Shown here: piece by piece, positions 31,594-39,361 of the stretch | Numbering within the stretch: position 1 is the stretch's first letter | How the letters are laid out: every line of letters starts with the position of its first letter | Source: CBDULX01 sp965368175 | GTDB taxonomy: Bacteria > Pseudomonadota > Gammaproteobacteria > SZUA-229 | Direction: 5' to 3' | Length of the DNA stretch: 42,369 nucleotides | NCBI GenBank assembly: GCA_965368175.1 | Contig: CBDULX010000003.1 | Location: forward strand, 1 to 42,369 | Position numbers and translations under genes: made by a program | Notes under the pieces: generated by a model | Database searches by the model: none | What the model saw: the letters and a program-made list of their open reading frames with translations, nothing else | What the model was told of the DNA's origin: nothing

Positions 31594-33801
31594 ATGGACA
31601 AAATAGTTTCATTGATAATGCACCTCATGCGTAGAAACCCGGCCCTGGGCGTTTCCGGTTTGTATGGCGTCATGTCCCTGATCTGGATATTATTTTCCGA
31701 CCAGCTGTCATTACTTATCTCGCAAGACCCTGAATCTCTTATCCATATACAGATGCTTAAAGGCATGGTTTTCATTGTGATTACCACACTGATTCTGTAT
31801 CTATTTTTAAAAAACATATTTGATCGTTATGCTGCCAGCGAACAACACATTAAACAGAGCAATGAGCGTTATCTGTCACTGGTTGAGTCGACCAGCGACT
31901 GGATCTGGGAAGTGGACAAAGATGGCTTTTATACTTATGTCAGTCCTAAAATAAAAGATTTGCTGGGTTACGAACCCCAAGAAATTTTAGGAAAAAGCCC
32001 AACTGACCTGATGCCGGAACAGGAAGCAGAGCGAATTACCAGGATATTGAGAAAATTATTTGCAGCACATGAACCAATAATTAACCTGGAAAACATCAAC
32101 CTGCACATAGATGGTCACCCGGTAATACTGGAAACCAGTGGCGTCCCATTACTCGATAACAAAGGAAAACTGCTGGGCTACCGCGGCATCGACCGTGACA
32201 TTACCGAGCGTAGGCAGTTTGAAACCAGGGCGAATGAACTGGAACGTAAATTCATAACTTTATTAGGGAACTTACGGGGTATGGCTTATCGTTGCCATAA
32301 TGATCACGACTGGACCATGGAATTCATAAGCGATAACTGTCAGGCGCTCACTGGTTACCATATCGACGATCTCCAGTTCAGCCAGAACATTTCCTACAGT
32401 GACCTCATACACCCGGATGATCGAAATATGGTGTGGCAAACTGTACAGCAAAGACTGGCTATGGACTTACCATTCCAGCTGGAGTATCGCATTCAAACCT
32501 TATCCGGTGAGATCAAATGGGTGTGGGAGCAGGGAATTGGGATTAAAGATCCCAGTAACATGCTGATTGCACTGGAAGGCTTTATTACCGATATTACGGA
32601 GCACAAGCTCGCAGAACAGGAAAATGAAAAACTTCAGTCACAATTACGCCATGTACAAAAAATGGAAGCTATCGGTACCCTGGCCGGGGGTATAGCCCAT
32701 GATTTTAACAATCTCCTCACGCCCATCATAGGTTACACCGAACTGGCTATAGAAACCCTGAAAAACAATACAAAGGTTACCACAAATCTGCAACAGGTCC
32801 TCAAAGCCTCAGAACGAGCCAAGGACCTCGTTAAACAGATACTTTCATTCAGTCATCATAGTGATCATGAACGAATACCTGTTCAGATTAATCTGGTTGT
32901 CAATGATGCAATGAAATTATTACGAGCCTCCATCCCGACAACTATAGAAGTCAGACAGAACATCAACTCTAACTGTGGCTATGTACTGGCAGACTCTTCC
33001 CAAATGCATCAAATTGTAATGAATCTGTGCACCAATGCTTACCACTCTATGCGTAATGAAGGTGGCGTTTTGCATACCAGTCTTGAAAAAGTAACCGTCA
33101 ACCCAGAGCAAGCCAGTCTAATAAGCGTTCAACCGGGTGCTTTTATTAAACTTTTAGTCAGCGATACCGGCCACGGCATGGATGAGCAAATCATGGAACG
33201 CATTTTTGAACCTTATTACACTACCAAATCAGAAGACGAAGGCACAGGCCTGGGGCTATCTGTTGTTCATGGCATCGTTCGCAGCCATGGCGGTGGCATT
33301 TCTGTCAGCAGTATAGTTGGTGAAGGCACTAAGTTTGAAATCTATTTACCACAAATCAGTACAGCCAGTCCACAACCTGGAATAGACACGCTTGAACCCA
33401 TTCCATTAGGTAATGAACATATCATGTTAATCGATGATGAAGAATCTATCGTTCAAATGGAAACCAGTCTGCTGGAAAACCTGGGGTACAAAGTCACCGG
33501 CATGACCAGCAGTAATGAAGCACTGGCCATCTTTGAAAGCCAGCCGGATGATATCGACCTGATCATCAGCGATATGACAATGCCACATATGACAGGTGCA
33601 GAACTGGCTATAAAATTCCTGAACATAAGACCAAACATGCCTATTATTTTATGCACCGGTTTCAGTGAAATAATCAACGAAGAGAAGGCCAGAGAAATCG
33701 GCATTCAGGCGTACATTAAGAAGCCTGTACACAGGAAAGACCTGGCCATTGCGGTACGAAGAACACTGGATAGTTCCATGAACTCTCCGCCAGTTAATTA
33801 G
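31594..33801 (+). CDS. Membrane hybrid histidine kinase (TM-PAS-PAS-HisKA-HATPase-REC)
   Basis: About 735 residues from the ATG at 31594 (a TTG at 31552 would add 14). Two helices form a small membrane module (GVSGLYGVMSLIWILFSDQL, then MLKGMVFIVITTLILYLFLK). Two PAS domains follow: YLSLVESTSDWIWEVDKDGF YTYVSPKIKDLLGY ending YRGIDRDITERRQF, and GMAYRCHNDHDWTMEFISDN CQALTGY ending GFITDITEHK. The phosphoacceptor His is in LAGGIAHDFNN. The ATPase has NLCTNAYHSM, VSDTGHGMDE and GTGLGLSVVHGIV. The C-terminal receiver has LIDDEESIV, the acceptor Asp in IISDMTMPHMTG, and YIKKPVHR. No response regulator with output domain is adjacent. Confidence 0.93.
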   Translation: MDKIVSLIMHLMRRNPALGVSGLYGVMSLIWILFSDQLSLLISQDPESLIHIQMLKGMVFIVITTLILYLFLKNIFDRYAASEQHIKQSNERYLSLVESTSDWIWEVDKDGFYTYVSPKIKDLLGYEPQEILGKSPTDLMPEQEAERITRILRKLFAAHEPIINLENINLHIDGHPVILETSGVPLLDNKGKLLGYRGIDRDITERRQFETRANELERKFITLLGNLRGMAYRCHNDHDWTMEFISDNCQALTGYHIDDLQFSQNISYSDLIHPDDRNMVWQTVQQRLAMDLPFQLEYRIQTLSGEIKWVWEQGIGIKDPSNMLIALEGFITDITEHKLAEQENEKLQSQLRHVQKMEAIGTLAGGIAHDFNNLLTPIIGYTELAIETLKNNTKVTTNLQQVLKASERAKDLVKQILSFSHHSDHERIPVQINLVVNDAMKLLRASIPTTIEVRQNINSNCGYVLADSSQMHQIVMNLCTNAYHSMRNEGGVLHTSLEKVTVNPEQASLISVQPGAFIKLLVSDTGHGMDEQIMERIFEPYYTTKSEDEGTGLGLSVVHGIVRSHGGGISVSSIVGEGTKFEIYLPQISTASPQPGIDTLEPIPLGNEHIMLIDDEESIVQMETSLLENLGYKVTGMTSSNEALAIFESQPDDIDLIISDMTMPHMTGAELAIKFLNIRPNMPIILCTGFSEIINEEKAREIGIQAYIKKPVHRKDLAIAVRRTLDSSMNSPPVN

Positions 33802-33923
33802 TCAGAAGATTTTTTCTACTAATACCAAAAAAGTCAGACCTTGATATCAACACTTACCTCACTTGATTCTGATTGTGTAACACGCACATCACAAGGATAA
33901 ACGTCGAAGGGGCGAACGCACAA

Positions 33924-34178
33924 ATGTCTAAAATAGCATTCTCAAAAGAAGAAAGAGAAATCCTTGTTCGAAAAATCCAGCTCTACTTTAGCGAAGAACT
34001 TCACCAAAAAATTGGTCAATTCGATGCCCAGTTCCTGCTTGACTTCATCTCAGATGAAATTGGACCCTATTATTACAACCTGGGTTTATATGATGCTCAG
34101 GCTGTATTAGACAGTAAGCTCGAAAATATAGTCGAGGCTATCTATGAAATTGAAAAACCGACAGAGTTTGTCAGGTAA
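33924..34178 (+). CDS. DUF2164 family protein
   Basis: An 84-residue protein starting MSKIAFSKEEREILVRKIQL YF and containing FDAQFLLDFISDEIGPYYYN LGLYDAQAVLDSKLENIVEA IYEIEKP. This is the pattern of the DUF2164 family, small helical cytoplasmic proteins of unknown function. I chose the ATG at 33924 because it has a purine-rich ribosome-binding site (gaaggggcg) and matches the usual length; an upstream in-frame ATG at 33873 would add 17 unlike residues. It follows the hybrid kinase after about 120 bp, so co-transcription is possible but not shown. Confidence 0.8.
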   Translation: MSKIAFSKEEREILVRKIQLYFSEELHQKIGQFDAQFLLDFISDEIGPYYYNLGLYDAQAVLDSKLENIVEAIYEIEKPTEFVR

Positions 34179-34577
34179 ATACTTTAACCAACTAATCAAT
34201 TTCCACAGCTGATCGCTCAAAATTTGTTTTCGTAGAACAAACTAACAATCTCGACTTTTAACACATATGAGCATTGCGAGTATTATGAAGACGAATTCAT
34301 TGCCGGAGAATATACCATTAGTATCTGAAGAGACTCTCTGATCCATGGCACACGCTCACCACGTTTGAAAAGATTGACAATAAATCATCACCGTGGTTAA
34401 GAGGCAGATGACAGACAATACATTTTAAAAATTTAATAGCAAATAACGACTAAACGAGCAAGCATTATATTTCGCGTCCGAAACTGATGCTATTTCTCTT
34501 TCCAGAAAGTCGAAAAATGTCCTCCGCTTCCTTAGAAGTAATACATCAGGTGACTCGCCGTTATTAATATAACACCT
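34179..34577. other. Gene-poor region between DUF2164 gene and host-attachment gene (about 400 bp)
   Basis: No gene could be supported. Around 34250-34410 the three plus-strand frames each give a short protein-like stretch (for example TYEHCEYYEDEFIAGEYTIS and SDPWHTLTTFEKIDNKSSPW) separated by stops, possibly a worn-out gene, but without an identifiable family. AT-rich. Confidence 0.35.
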
Positions 34578-35021
34578 CTAATGCACTGGCAAATGTTCAG
34601 GCAAATGATTACGAATATCATCCGCACTATGCAAAGTAAGATTTTTGTCTAATTCAAAACAGATAGATTTTCTAACTGCATCTGACAACTGGTTTCGTAT
34701 CTCACCAAGAAAAGCGGGTGCCGATATAATTAACAATTTCTTAAATTTGTTTGCCTGGTAAGCTTCATCCAGATGTCTGGCAATCCATTTGGCAAAAACA
34801 GTCATTTCCTGCTCCCTGGGTTCAGTCTCATCCTGATATGCATGACCACCAGCACCAGCTGCACCCGCATTTTTACCAGGCAGATCACTGACCATCAACT
34901 GATCATGCAATCGCCCTTCGGGATGTGATATCGACTCTATCTCCTTCAATGCTGAAGTCGGTGTTTCTGCAGAAAAGATACGCCCTCGGCTACTGTCTGC
35001 AACAAGTACCCAGCTTTTCAT
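34578..35021 (-). CDS. Host attachment protein family (PF10116-type)
   Basis: A 147-residue protein starting MKSWVLVADSSRGRIFSAET PT. It then has HPEGRLHDQLMVSDLPGKN, FAKWIARHLDEAYQANKFKK LLIISAPAFLGEIRNQL and the ending NHLPEHLP. This is the pattern of the family named protein required for attachment to host cells after an Agrobacterium study. The fold resembles eRF1 domain-like release or rescue factors, and the actual role in most bacteria is unknown. The family name should not be taken to mean this organism has a host. Transcribed alone; the upstream 575 bp contain no gene. Confidence 0.85.
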   Translation of the reverse strand: MKSWVLVADSSRGRIFSAETPTSALKEIESISHPEGRLHDQLMVSDLPGKNAGAAGAGGHAYQDETEPREQEMTVFAKWIARHLDEAYQANKFKKLLIISAPAFLGEIRNQLSDAVRKSICFELDKNLTLHSADDIRNHLPEHLPVH

Positions 35022-35596
35022 TTGTACACTCCTTATTTAGGCATTGATTAAACATACAATAATATACATCAACTACACATAAAACATCGAAAAATTGTAG
35101 CTATCGGTGTATCAATTTTATTCAGCTCAATATAACAATCAACTGACAGACGAATCAGTCAATAAAATGCATTCTTACTATAGAGCAAACATAAATGCGT
35201 ATACAAGTACTCTCTCACATAGAGTTCAGCAGAAAAAATTCTATGGGCCTGTTTCTTTAATTATGTATACGTTAACCTGATTACAGATTGCGCTAATATT
35301 AGAAACAGCTACTTTCTAGATATAAATTTAAATACTACTTTTTCTATCCTTATTACGCTTGATAGAAGTTAATTATTATTATGACTGCCGACTAATTGTA
35401 ATCAGTAATTGTACTTATATTAAGACATTAAATTAATTTATAGTGTGGTGCTCAACCATAAAACCTACGGCCGACGTTTTACGCTGCTATAAAGTGCACA
35501 ACCAAAAGACGTTACAGTTGACGAACATCAACACATAAAGACCTTAAGTCACGTTAAGCTTTTTATAATTGATAAGGCTAACATGGAATCATCGAC
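35022..35596. other. Long AT-rich non-coding region (575 bp) between divergent genes
   Basis: No gene seen on either strand. It contains a CTAATATTAG palindrome (35293-35302) and direct TAATTGTA repeats near 35395-35415 (taattgtaatcagtaattgta). It separates the host-attachment-family gene (minus) from an 81-residue protein gene (plus), so both promoters should be here. Nothing else recognised. Confidence 0.5.
35293..35302. promoter_or_regulatory. CTAATATTAG palindrome, copy 2
   Basis: Here in the context cg-CTAATATTAG-aaac. It shares a 14-base identity (cgctaatattagaa) with copy 3 at 38702-38715. About 270 bp upstream of the host-attachment-family gene and 295 bp upstream of the 81-residue gene. 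Confidence 0.35.
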
Positions 35597-35842
35597 ATGA
35601 CACAGTCTCTTAACCTAAAACAGGTAGGTGCACCGGATCCTGAGCTTAAAAACTCCCCCGTCATTATGGAAATCGACGAAGAACGTGAATACATGAAACA
35701 GGAAATACCAGGTGAGCCGGTATGTTATTTTAACAATGAAAGCTATGGCAATGGCAGCTTAATCTGCAGCAGCAATATATTGTTACGTTGTGATCATGGT
35801 ATCTGGATACAGTCGGGAACCTGCGATCCTGAAAATCTGTAA
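35597..35842 (+). CDS. Small Cys-containing protein (81 aa), DUF1496-like pattern, function unknown
   Basis: An 81-residue protein without signal peptide or membrane helix. The C-terminal half, EPVCYFNNESYGNGSLICSS NILLRCDHGIWIQSGTCDP, has four cysteines (residues about 43, 57, 66, 77) and a C-Y-N-xx-Y-x-x-G-x-x-x-C ... L-x-C-x-x-G-x-W-x-x-x-G-x-C arrangement, seen in small proteins that fold as a beta module. It looks like the DUF1496-type pattern, but this assignment is weak. It precedes the ion-channel gene by about 95 bp on the same strand. Confidence 0.55.
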   Translation: MTQSLNLKQVGAPDPELKNSPVIMEIDEEREYMKQEIPGEPVCYFNNESYGNGSLICSSNILLRCDHGIWIQSGTCDPENL

Positions 35843-35938
35843 CATCTCAGAAGACGTGATTAAATCTCGTAAAATCCACCTTTATTGGTATCCATTTCTC
35901 AAAATAGTTTGATATTATCCCACGTTAGTGAGCTGGCG

Positions 35939-36433
35939 ATGAAAAAAATCGGGAAACATACAAGATTCAAAAGATTTACTAAAGATGTTCTGGTCCATAC
36001 GCCATTCATAAAAATGGTTATCTTACTGGTAGTATTATGGCTGTTCTTTTCTACTGGATTATATCTTGCAGAGCGGCATACTCCGGGAGCCGTTGTGACA
36101 TCGTTTGTTAACGCCTTATACTGGGGTGTGGCCGCTTTCTCGACCGCTGGCATAGCTGATACTCCAAAATCTGGTGTTGCTCAATTGGTAGGTGGCATCT
36201 GGATAATAGTAGGTTCAACTCTGTTCTTTGGCACAATTGTAGCGACAGTAACCACGTATTTTATGCGTCCTCTGCAACGTCCCGGAAAAAGAATAATCGA
36301 TTCCATAGAATACAATCTTGAGCAACTGGATGAATTATCAATCGAAGAACTGGATTTACTAAAAGAAACTGTCGACACACTCATTATTCATGTTGAACAC
36401 TTAAAAAAGAAGCAAACATTAAAATCACAATAA
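35939..36433 (+). CDS. Two-TM potassium-channel-like protein with non-canonical filter
   Basis: A 164-residue protein from the ATG at 35939. TM1 is IKMVILLVVLWLFFSTGLYL A (about 24-44), followed by a pore helix FVNALYWGVAAFSTAGIAD and TM2 GGIWIIVGSTLFFGTIVATV TTYF. This is the Ion_trans_2 layout. The filter, residues 69-74, reads TAGIAD instead of T-V-G-Y-G-D, so the second filter glycine is an alanine. A cytoplasmic coiled coil (DSIEYNLEQLDELSIEELDL LKETV) ends the protein, perhaps for tetramer assembly. No RCK/TrkA domain is present. Ion selectivity is open. Convergent with the DEAD-box helicase gene. Confidence 0.75.
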   Translation: MKKIGKHTRFKRFTKDVLVHTPFIKMVILLVVLWLFFSTGLYLAERHTPGAVVTSFVNALYWGVAAFSTAGIADTPKSGVAQLVGGIWIIVGSTLFFGTIVATVTTYFMRPLQRPGKRIIDSIEYNLEQLDELSIEELDLLKETVDTLIIHVEHLKKKQTLKSQ

Positions 36434-36793
36434 CTGTTAGTTGCATATATCTGCGATTAGCAAGTAGCAGACTGATCAAAAAATTTAAAACTTTGCCACA
36501 AAGGCACAGAGAACACAGAGTTATTTATAAGTACGTCCTAATACAACTACGACTGTTTTCTCTGCGTTCTCTATGCCTCTGTGGCAAATCTTTTGATTTC
36601 AAGTTAGTTAATGTCAGCTACAGGGTGTTAAAAGACACTCAGCTCAGCCCAGACCTGAATTGTCAAATTAAGTTTAAGGCTATTTAAAATGTGTCAGATC
36701 AGGTTTGAACCACTATCGATAAATCACCCAATGTTACCACTGCTGGCGTATTATTCTGCGAATTTCAATACAAACTGCAATTGACTCATCGAA
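36434..36793. other. Intergenic region between convergent channel and helicase genes (360 bp)
   Basis: Contains the CCACAGAGGCACAGAG-type inverted repeat (36492-36588, listed separately). The 64-residue frame over that repeat is an artefact of it. The remaining part shows nothing that I can name. Confidence 0.5.
36492..36588. repeat. Inverted repeat of the TTTGCCACAGAGGCACAGAG type
   Basis: The left arm tttgccacaaaggcacagag continues aacacagag (36492-36520). The right arm ctctgcgttctctatgcctc continues tgtggcaaa (36560-36588). They pair over about 29 bp with few mismatches around a 39-bp loop. I have repeatedly seen this sequence type in intergenic regions of unrelated bacteria and archaea. 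It sits between convergent genes. Confidence 0.65.
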
Positions 36794-38632
36794 TCAATTT
36801 TCCTGCACTTTTTTCTTAATGATTTTTAAAGTCCCTGCGTCATCTTTCTTTCGTCTTTTCCCTTTGTCCTTGTTTTTACCTTTATGTTTGCTTTTATCTT
36901 TAATTTTAGATTTAGGCTTAGATTTAAGCCTGGGTCGTTCATCTGACTTCCCGGGCCCGCCTTCCTGCGATAATCGGGAAATATTTAATTGCTGTCCCGA
37001 TACCCAGGCCTTTTTCAATATATTGATACTGTCTTTGGGCATATCTTCAGGTAAATCCACCAGACTGTAATCATCATAAATATCGATTCGCCCGATGAGT
37101 TTGCTGTCAATGCCGGCTTCGTTCGCGATAGCTCCGACGATATTGCCAGGCAAAACCTTATGCTTACGACCAACTTCAATGCGGAAACGAACCTTACCTT
37201 CATCAGGCCGCGATTCTTTTTTGGAGGAGCGCTCTCGCTCTTTCCGTACTGGTTTTTCACGTCTTTGGGCTGGTTCTCTGTCCCAGCTGTCCTTTGATTT
37301 CCTTTCCGGTTTATTTTGCAACAGGAAAGGCGAATCACCTTGCAGCAACTGGGCAAGTGCGGCGGCAATTTCCAGTGCCGGTACATTGTGTTCCTGCTGG
37401 TATTGCTCAATCATCTGATAAAAATGCCCCAGCTCTTCAGTTGCCAGCGTATCGCTTATGCGTTGCTTGAATTGCACAATGCGTTTGTCATTGATCAGCT
37501 CAGTCGAAGGCAGCTCCATCATTTCGATTTCTTTCCTGGTGGCTTTTTCGATGGCGTGAAGCAAACGCTTTTCACGCGGAGCCACAAACAGGATAGCATC
37601 GCCTTTCCGGCCTGCACGACCCGTACGTCCAATACGATGCACATAAGACTCTGTATCATGTGGAATATCATAATTCACTACGTGACTAATACGCTCTACG
37701 TCGAGACCACGTGCGGCGACGTCGGTGGCAATAAGAATATCCAGTTTGCCTTTTTTAATATTTTCAATAGTACGCTCGCGCAGGTTTTGCTGGATGTCAC
37801 CGTTGAGGGGTGCTGCCGCATAACCGCGCGCCTCCAGCTTTTCTGCTAATTCAAGTGTTGCAATTTTGGTACGCACGAAAATAATCATGCCATCAAAAGG
37901 CTCAGCTTCGAGGATACGGGTTAATGCATCCAGTTTATGCATACCACTTACTGGCCAGAAGCGCTGACGAATGGTATCGACCGTTGTGGTTTTACTCTTG
38001 ATAGTAATTTGTTCGGGTTCATTCAAATATTTCGTCGCAATACGGCGAATTTGCTGTGGCATAGTGGCCGAGAACAGAGCAATTTGCCTTTTATCTGGTG
38101 TCTGCTCAAGTATCCACTCCACATCATCGATAAAACCCATACGTAGCATTTCATCGGCTTCATCCAGCACCAGTGTACTGAGTTTATCCAGTTTTAAGGT
38201 GCCACGACGCATATGGTCCATCACACGACCCGGCGTTCCCACCACCACATGTACACCACGCTGCAGAGCATGGATTTGTCCACGGTAATCCTGACCGCCA
38301 TAAACGGGTAACACATGAAAACCTTTCAAATGCTTGGCGTATTTTTGAAATGCCTCCGCCACCTGGATAGCCAGTTCACGGGTGGGCGCCAGCACTAACA
38401 CCTGCGGATCTTTCTGGCTTAAATCGAGCATGGATAACAGAGGCAAAGCAAAAGCCGCCGTTTTACCTGTACCTGTTTGTGCCTGCCCCAGCACATCCTT
38501 GCCTGCCAGCAATAAGGGAATCGTTTGAGCCTGTATGGGTGAGGGGGTTTCATAACCTACGTCATCCAGGGCTTTTAGAATTGAGTCATTAAGCGCCAGT
38601 TGATTAAAAGCGGTTATTGTGTCGGTTGTCAT
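36794..38632 (-). CDS. deaD: DEAD-box ATP-dependent RNA helicase, CsdA/DeaD type
   Basis: About 612 residues from the ATG at 38632 (MTTDTITAFNQLALND); an upstream in-frame ATG at 38695 would add an unlikely leader. Helicase motifs: Q-motif YETPSPIQAQTIP, I AQTGTGKT, Ia APTRELA, Ib TPGRV, II DEAD, III SAT, IV IIFVRTK, V TDVAARGLD, VI HRIGRTGRAGR. A helical dimerisation region and a basic linker follow, then a DbpA-type RNA-binding domain (GKVRFRIEVGRKHKVLPGNI VGAIANEAGI), and a very Lys-rich tail from about residue 555 on. CsdA-type helicases open structured RNA in ribosome assembly and at low temperature. Divergent from the arsI-like gene. Confidence 0.94.
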   Translation of the reverse strand: MTTDTITAFNQLALNDSILKALDDVGYETPSPIQAQTIPLLLAGKDVLGQAQTGTGKTAAFALPLLSMLDLSQKDPQVLVLAPTRELAIQVAEAFQKYAKHLKGFHVLPVYGGQDYRGQIHALQRGVHVVVGTPGRVMDHMRRGTLKLDKLSTLVLDEADEMLRMGFIDDVEWILEQTPDKRQIALFSATMPQQIRRIATKYLNEPEQITIKSKTTTVDTIRQRFWPVSGMHKLDALTRILEAEPFDGMIIFVRTKIATLELAEKLEARGYAAAPLNGDIQQNLRERTIENIKKGKLDILIATDVAARGLDVERISHVVNYDIPHDTESYVHRIGRTGRAGRKGDAILFVAPREKRLLHAIEKATRKEIEMMELPSTELINDKRIVQFKQRISDTLATEELGHFYQMIEQYQQEHNVPALEIAAALAQLLQGDSPFLLQNKPERKSKDSWDREPAQRREKPVRKERERSSKKESRPDEGKVRFRIEVGRKHKVLPGNIVGAIANEAGIDSKLIGRIDIYDDYSLVDLPEDMPKDSINILKKAWVSGQQLNISRLSQEGGPGKSDERPRLKSKPKSKIKDKSKHKGKNKDKGKRRKKDDAGTLKIIKKKVQEN

Positions 38633-38703
38633 GTGTAATACCTGAAAATAAATGAAATACGTGGAACGCCAGAATACCTGGCTGGGGAGAATCACAGTTT
38701 ACG

Positions 38704-38713
38704 CTAATATTAG
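38704..38713. promoter_or_regulatory. CTAATATTAG palindrome, copy 3
   Basis: Context cg-CTAATATTAG-aagaaattg. It lies in the gap between the divergent helicase and arsI-like genes, about 72 bp before the helicase start and 121 bp before the arsI-like start. Shares a 14-base identity with copy 2. Confidence 0.35.
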
Positions 38714-38833
38714 AAGAAATTGTGCCCTGAGCTCATTTTTTACTGTTTTATTTTATTTACAAATAAACTGCGACCATTCCTGGCTTCTTACGTCTATATC
38801 ATTGAGTAAACAATTTTTAAATGAGAATCGACC

Positions 38834-39346
38834 ATGAAACGCTTCCATATACACATTGCAGTAGAAAACCTGCCCGAAAGCATTGATTTTTATAGCAAAA
38901 TGTTTGCCACGGCACCTACAACAGAACGATCAGATTATGCAAAATGGCTGCTGGATGATCCGGGTCTCAATTTTGCCATTTCATCACGGGGCCATGCCAG
39001 CGGAATCAATCACCTTGGCTTTCAGGTTGATACACAGGAAGAGCTTGAAACACTCAAACATCTTGCTGAAACGGCATCAGATGACAAAGTACTGGATCAG
39101 GGTAAGACTTCCTGTTGTTATTCAAATAGCGAAAAACACTGGACAATTGACCCCCAGGGACTGGCATGGGAACATTTTCATACACTTTCTGAGGCAATCG
39201 ATTTTGGTGTTGAATCCTCAGCACAAACTGGCGCCTGCTGTATTCCAGTTAGAGGATCTGAGCAGGATAATGCACAGTCAAAAAGCCAGTGCTGTATCCC
39301 TAAATCAGAAACTGGCACCGCCACTTCCACTCCATGCTGTGATTGA
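38834..39346 (+). CDS. arsI: ArsI/CadI-family vicinal-oxygen-chelate lyase with three extra Cys-Cys motifs
   Basis: A 170-residue VOC-fold protein. The metal ligands match ArsI: His5 (FHIHIAV), His60 (GINHLGFQV) and Glu113 (AWEHFHT). Cys94-Cys95 (GKTSCCYSNSEKHW) is the vicinal pair that binds trivalent organoarsenicals in characterised ArsI. ArsI cleaves the C-As bond of methylarsenite; the CadI name is used for cadmium-inducible relatives. The C-terminal 40 residues add three more Cys-Cys pairs (135-136, 153-154, 168-169; ACCIP, QCCIP, PCCD), a likely flexible metal-binding tail. It is followed after 15 bp by a SigZ-like sigma factor gene. No arsR, arsB or arsC is in the window. Confidence 0.82.
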   Translation: MKRFHIHIAVENLPESIDFYSKMFATAPTTERSDYAKWLLDDPGLNFAISSRGHASGINHLGFQVDTQEELETLKHLAETASDDKVLDQGKTSCCYSNSEKHWTIDPQGLAWEHFHTLSEAIDFGVESSAQTGACCIPVRGSEQDNAQSKSQCCIPKSETGTATSTPCCD

Positions 39347-39361
39347 GCCGCTGACAACACT

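Noticed and set aside
34267..34410. A frameshifted small gene (MSIASIMKTNSLPENIPLVS ... SDPWHTLTTFEKIDNKSSPW)
   Set aside because: All three frames are protein-like for short stretches and none connects to a recognised family; a single repair does not give a unique product.
34578..35021. Interpreting the host-attachment family name as evidence for a pathogen or symbiont
   Set aside because: The family name comes from one plant-associated case; members occur in many free-living proteobacteria.
36493..36687. A 64-residue ORF (MPQRHREHRVIYKYV...)
   Set aside because: It is the translation of the CCACAGAGGCACAGAG-type inverted repeat, not a gene.
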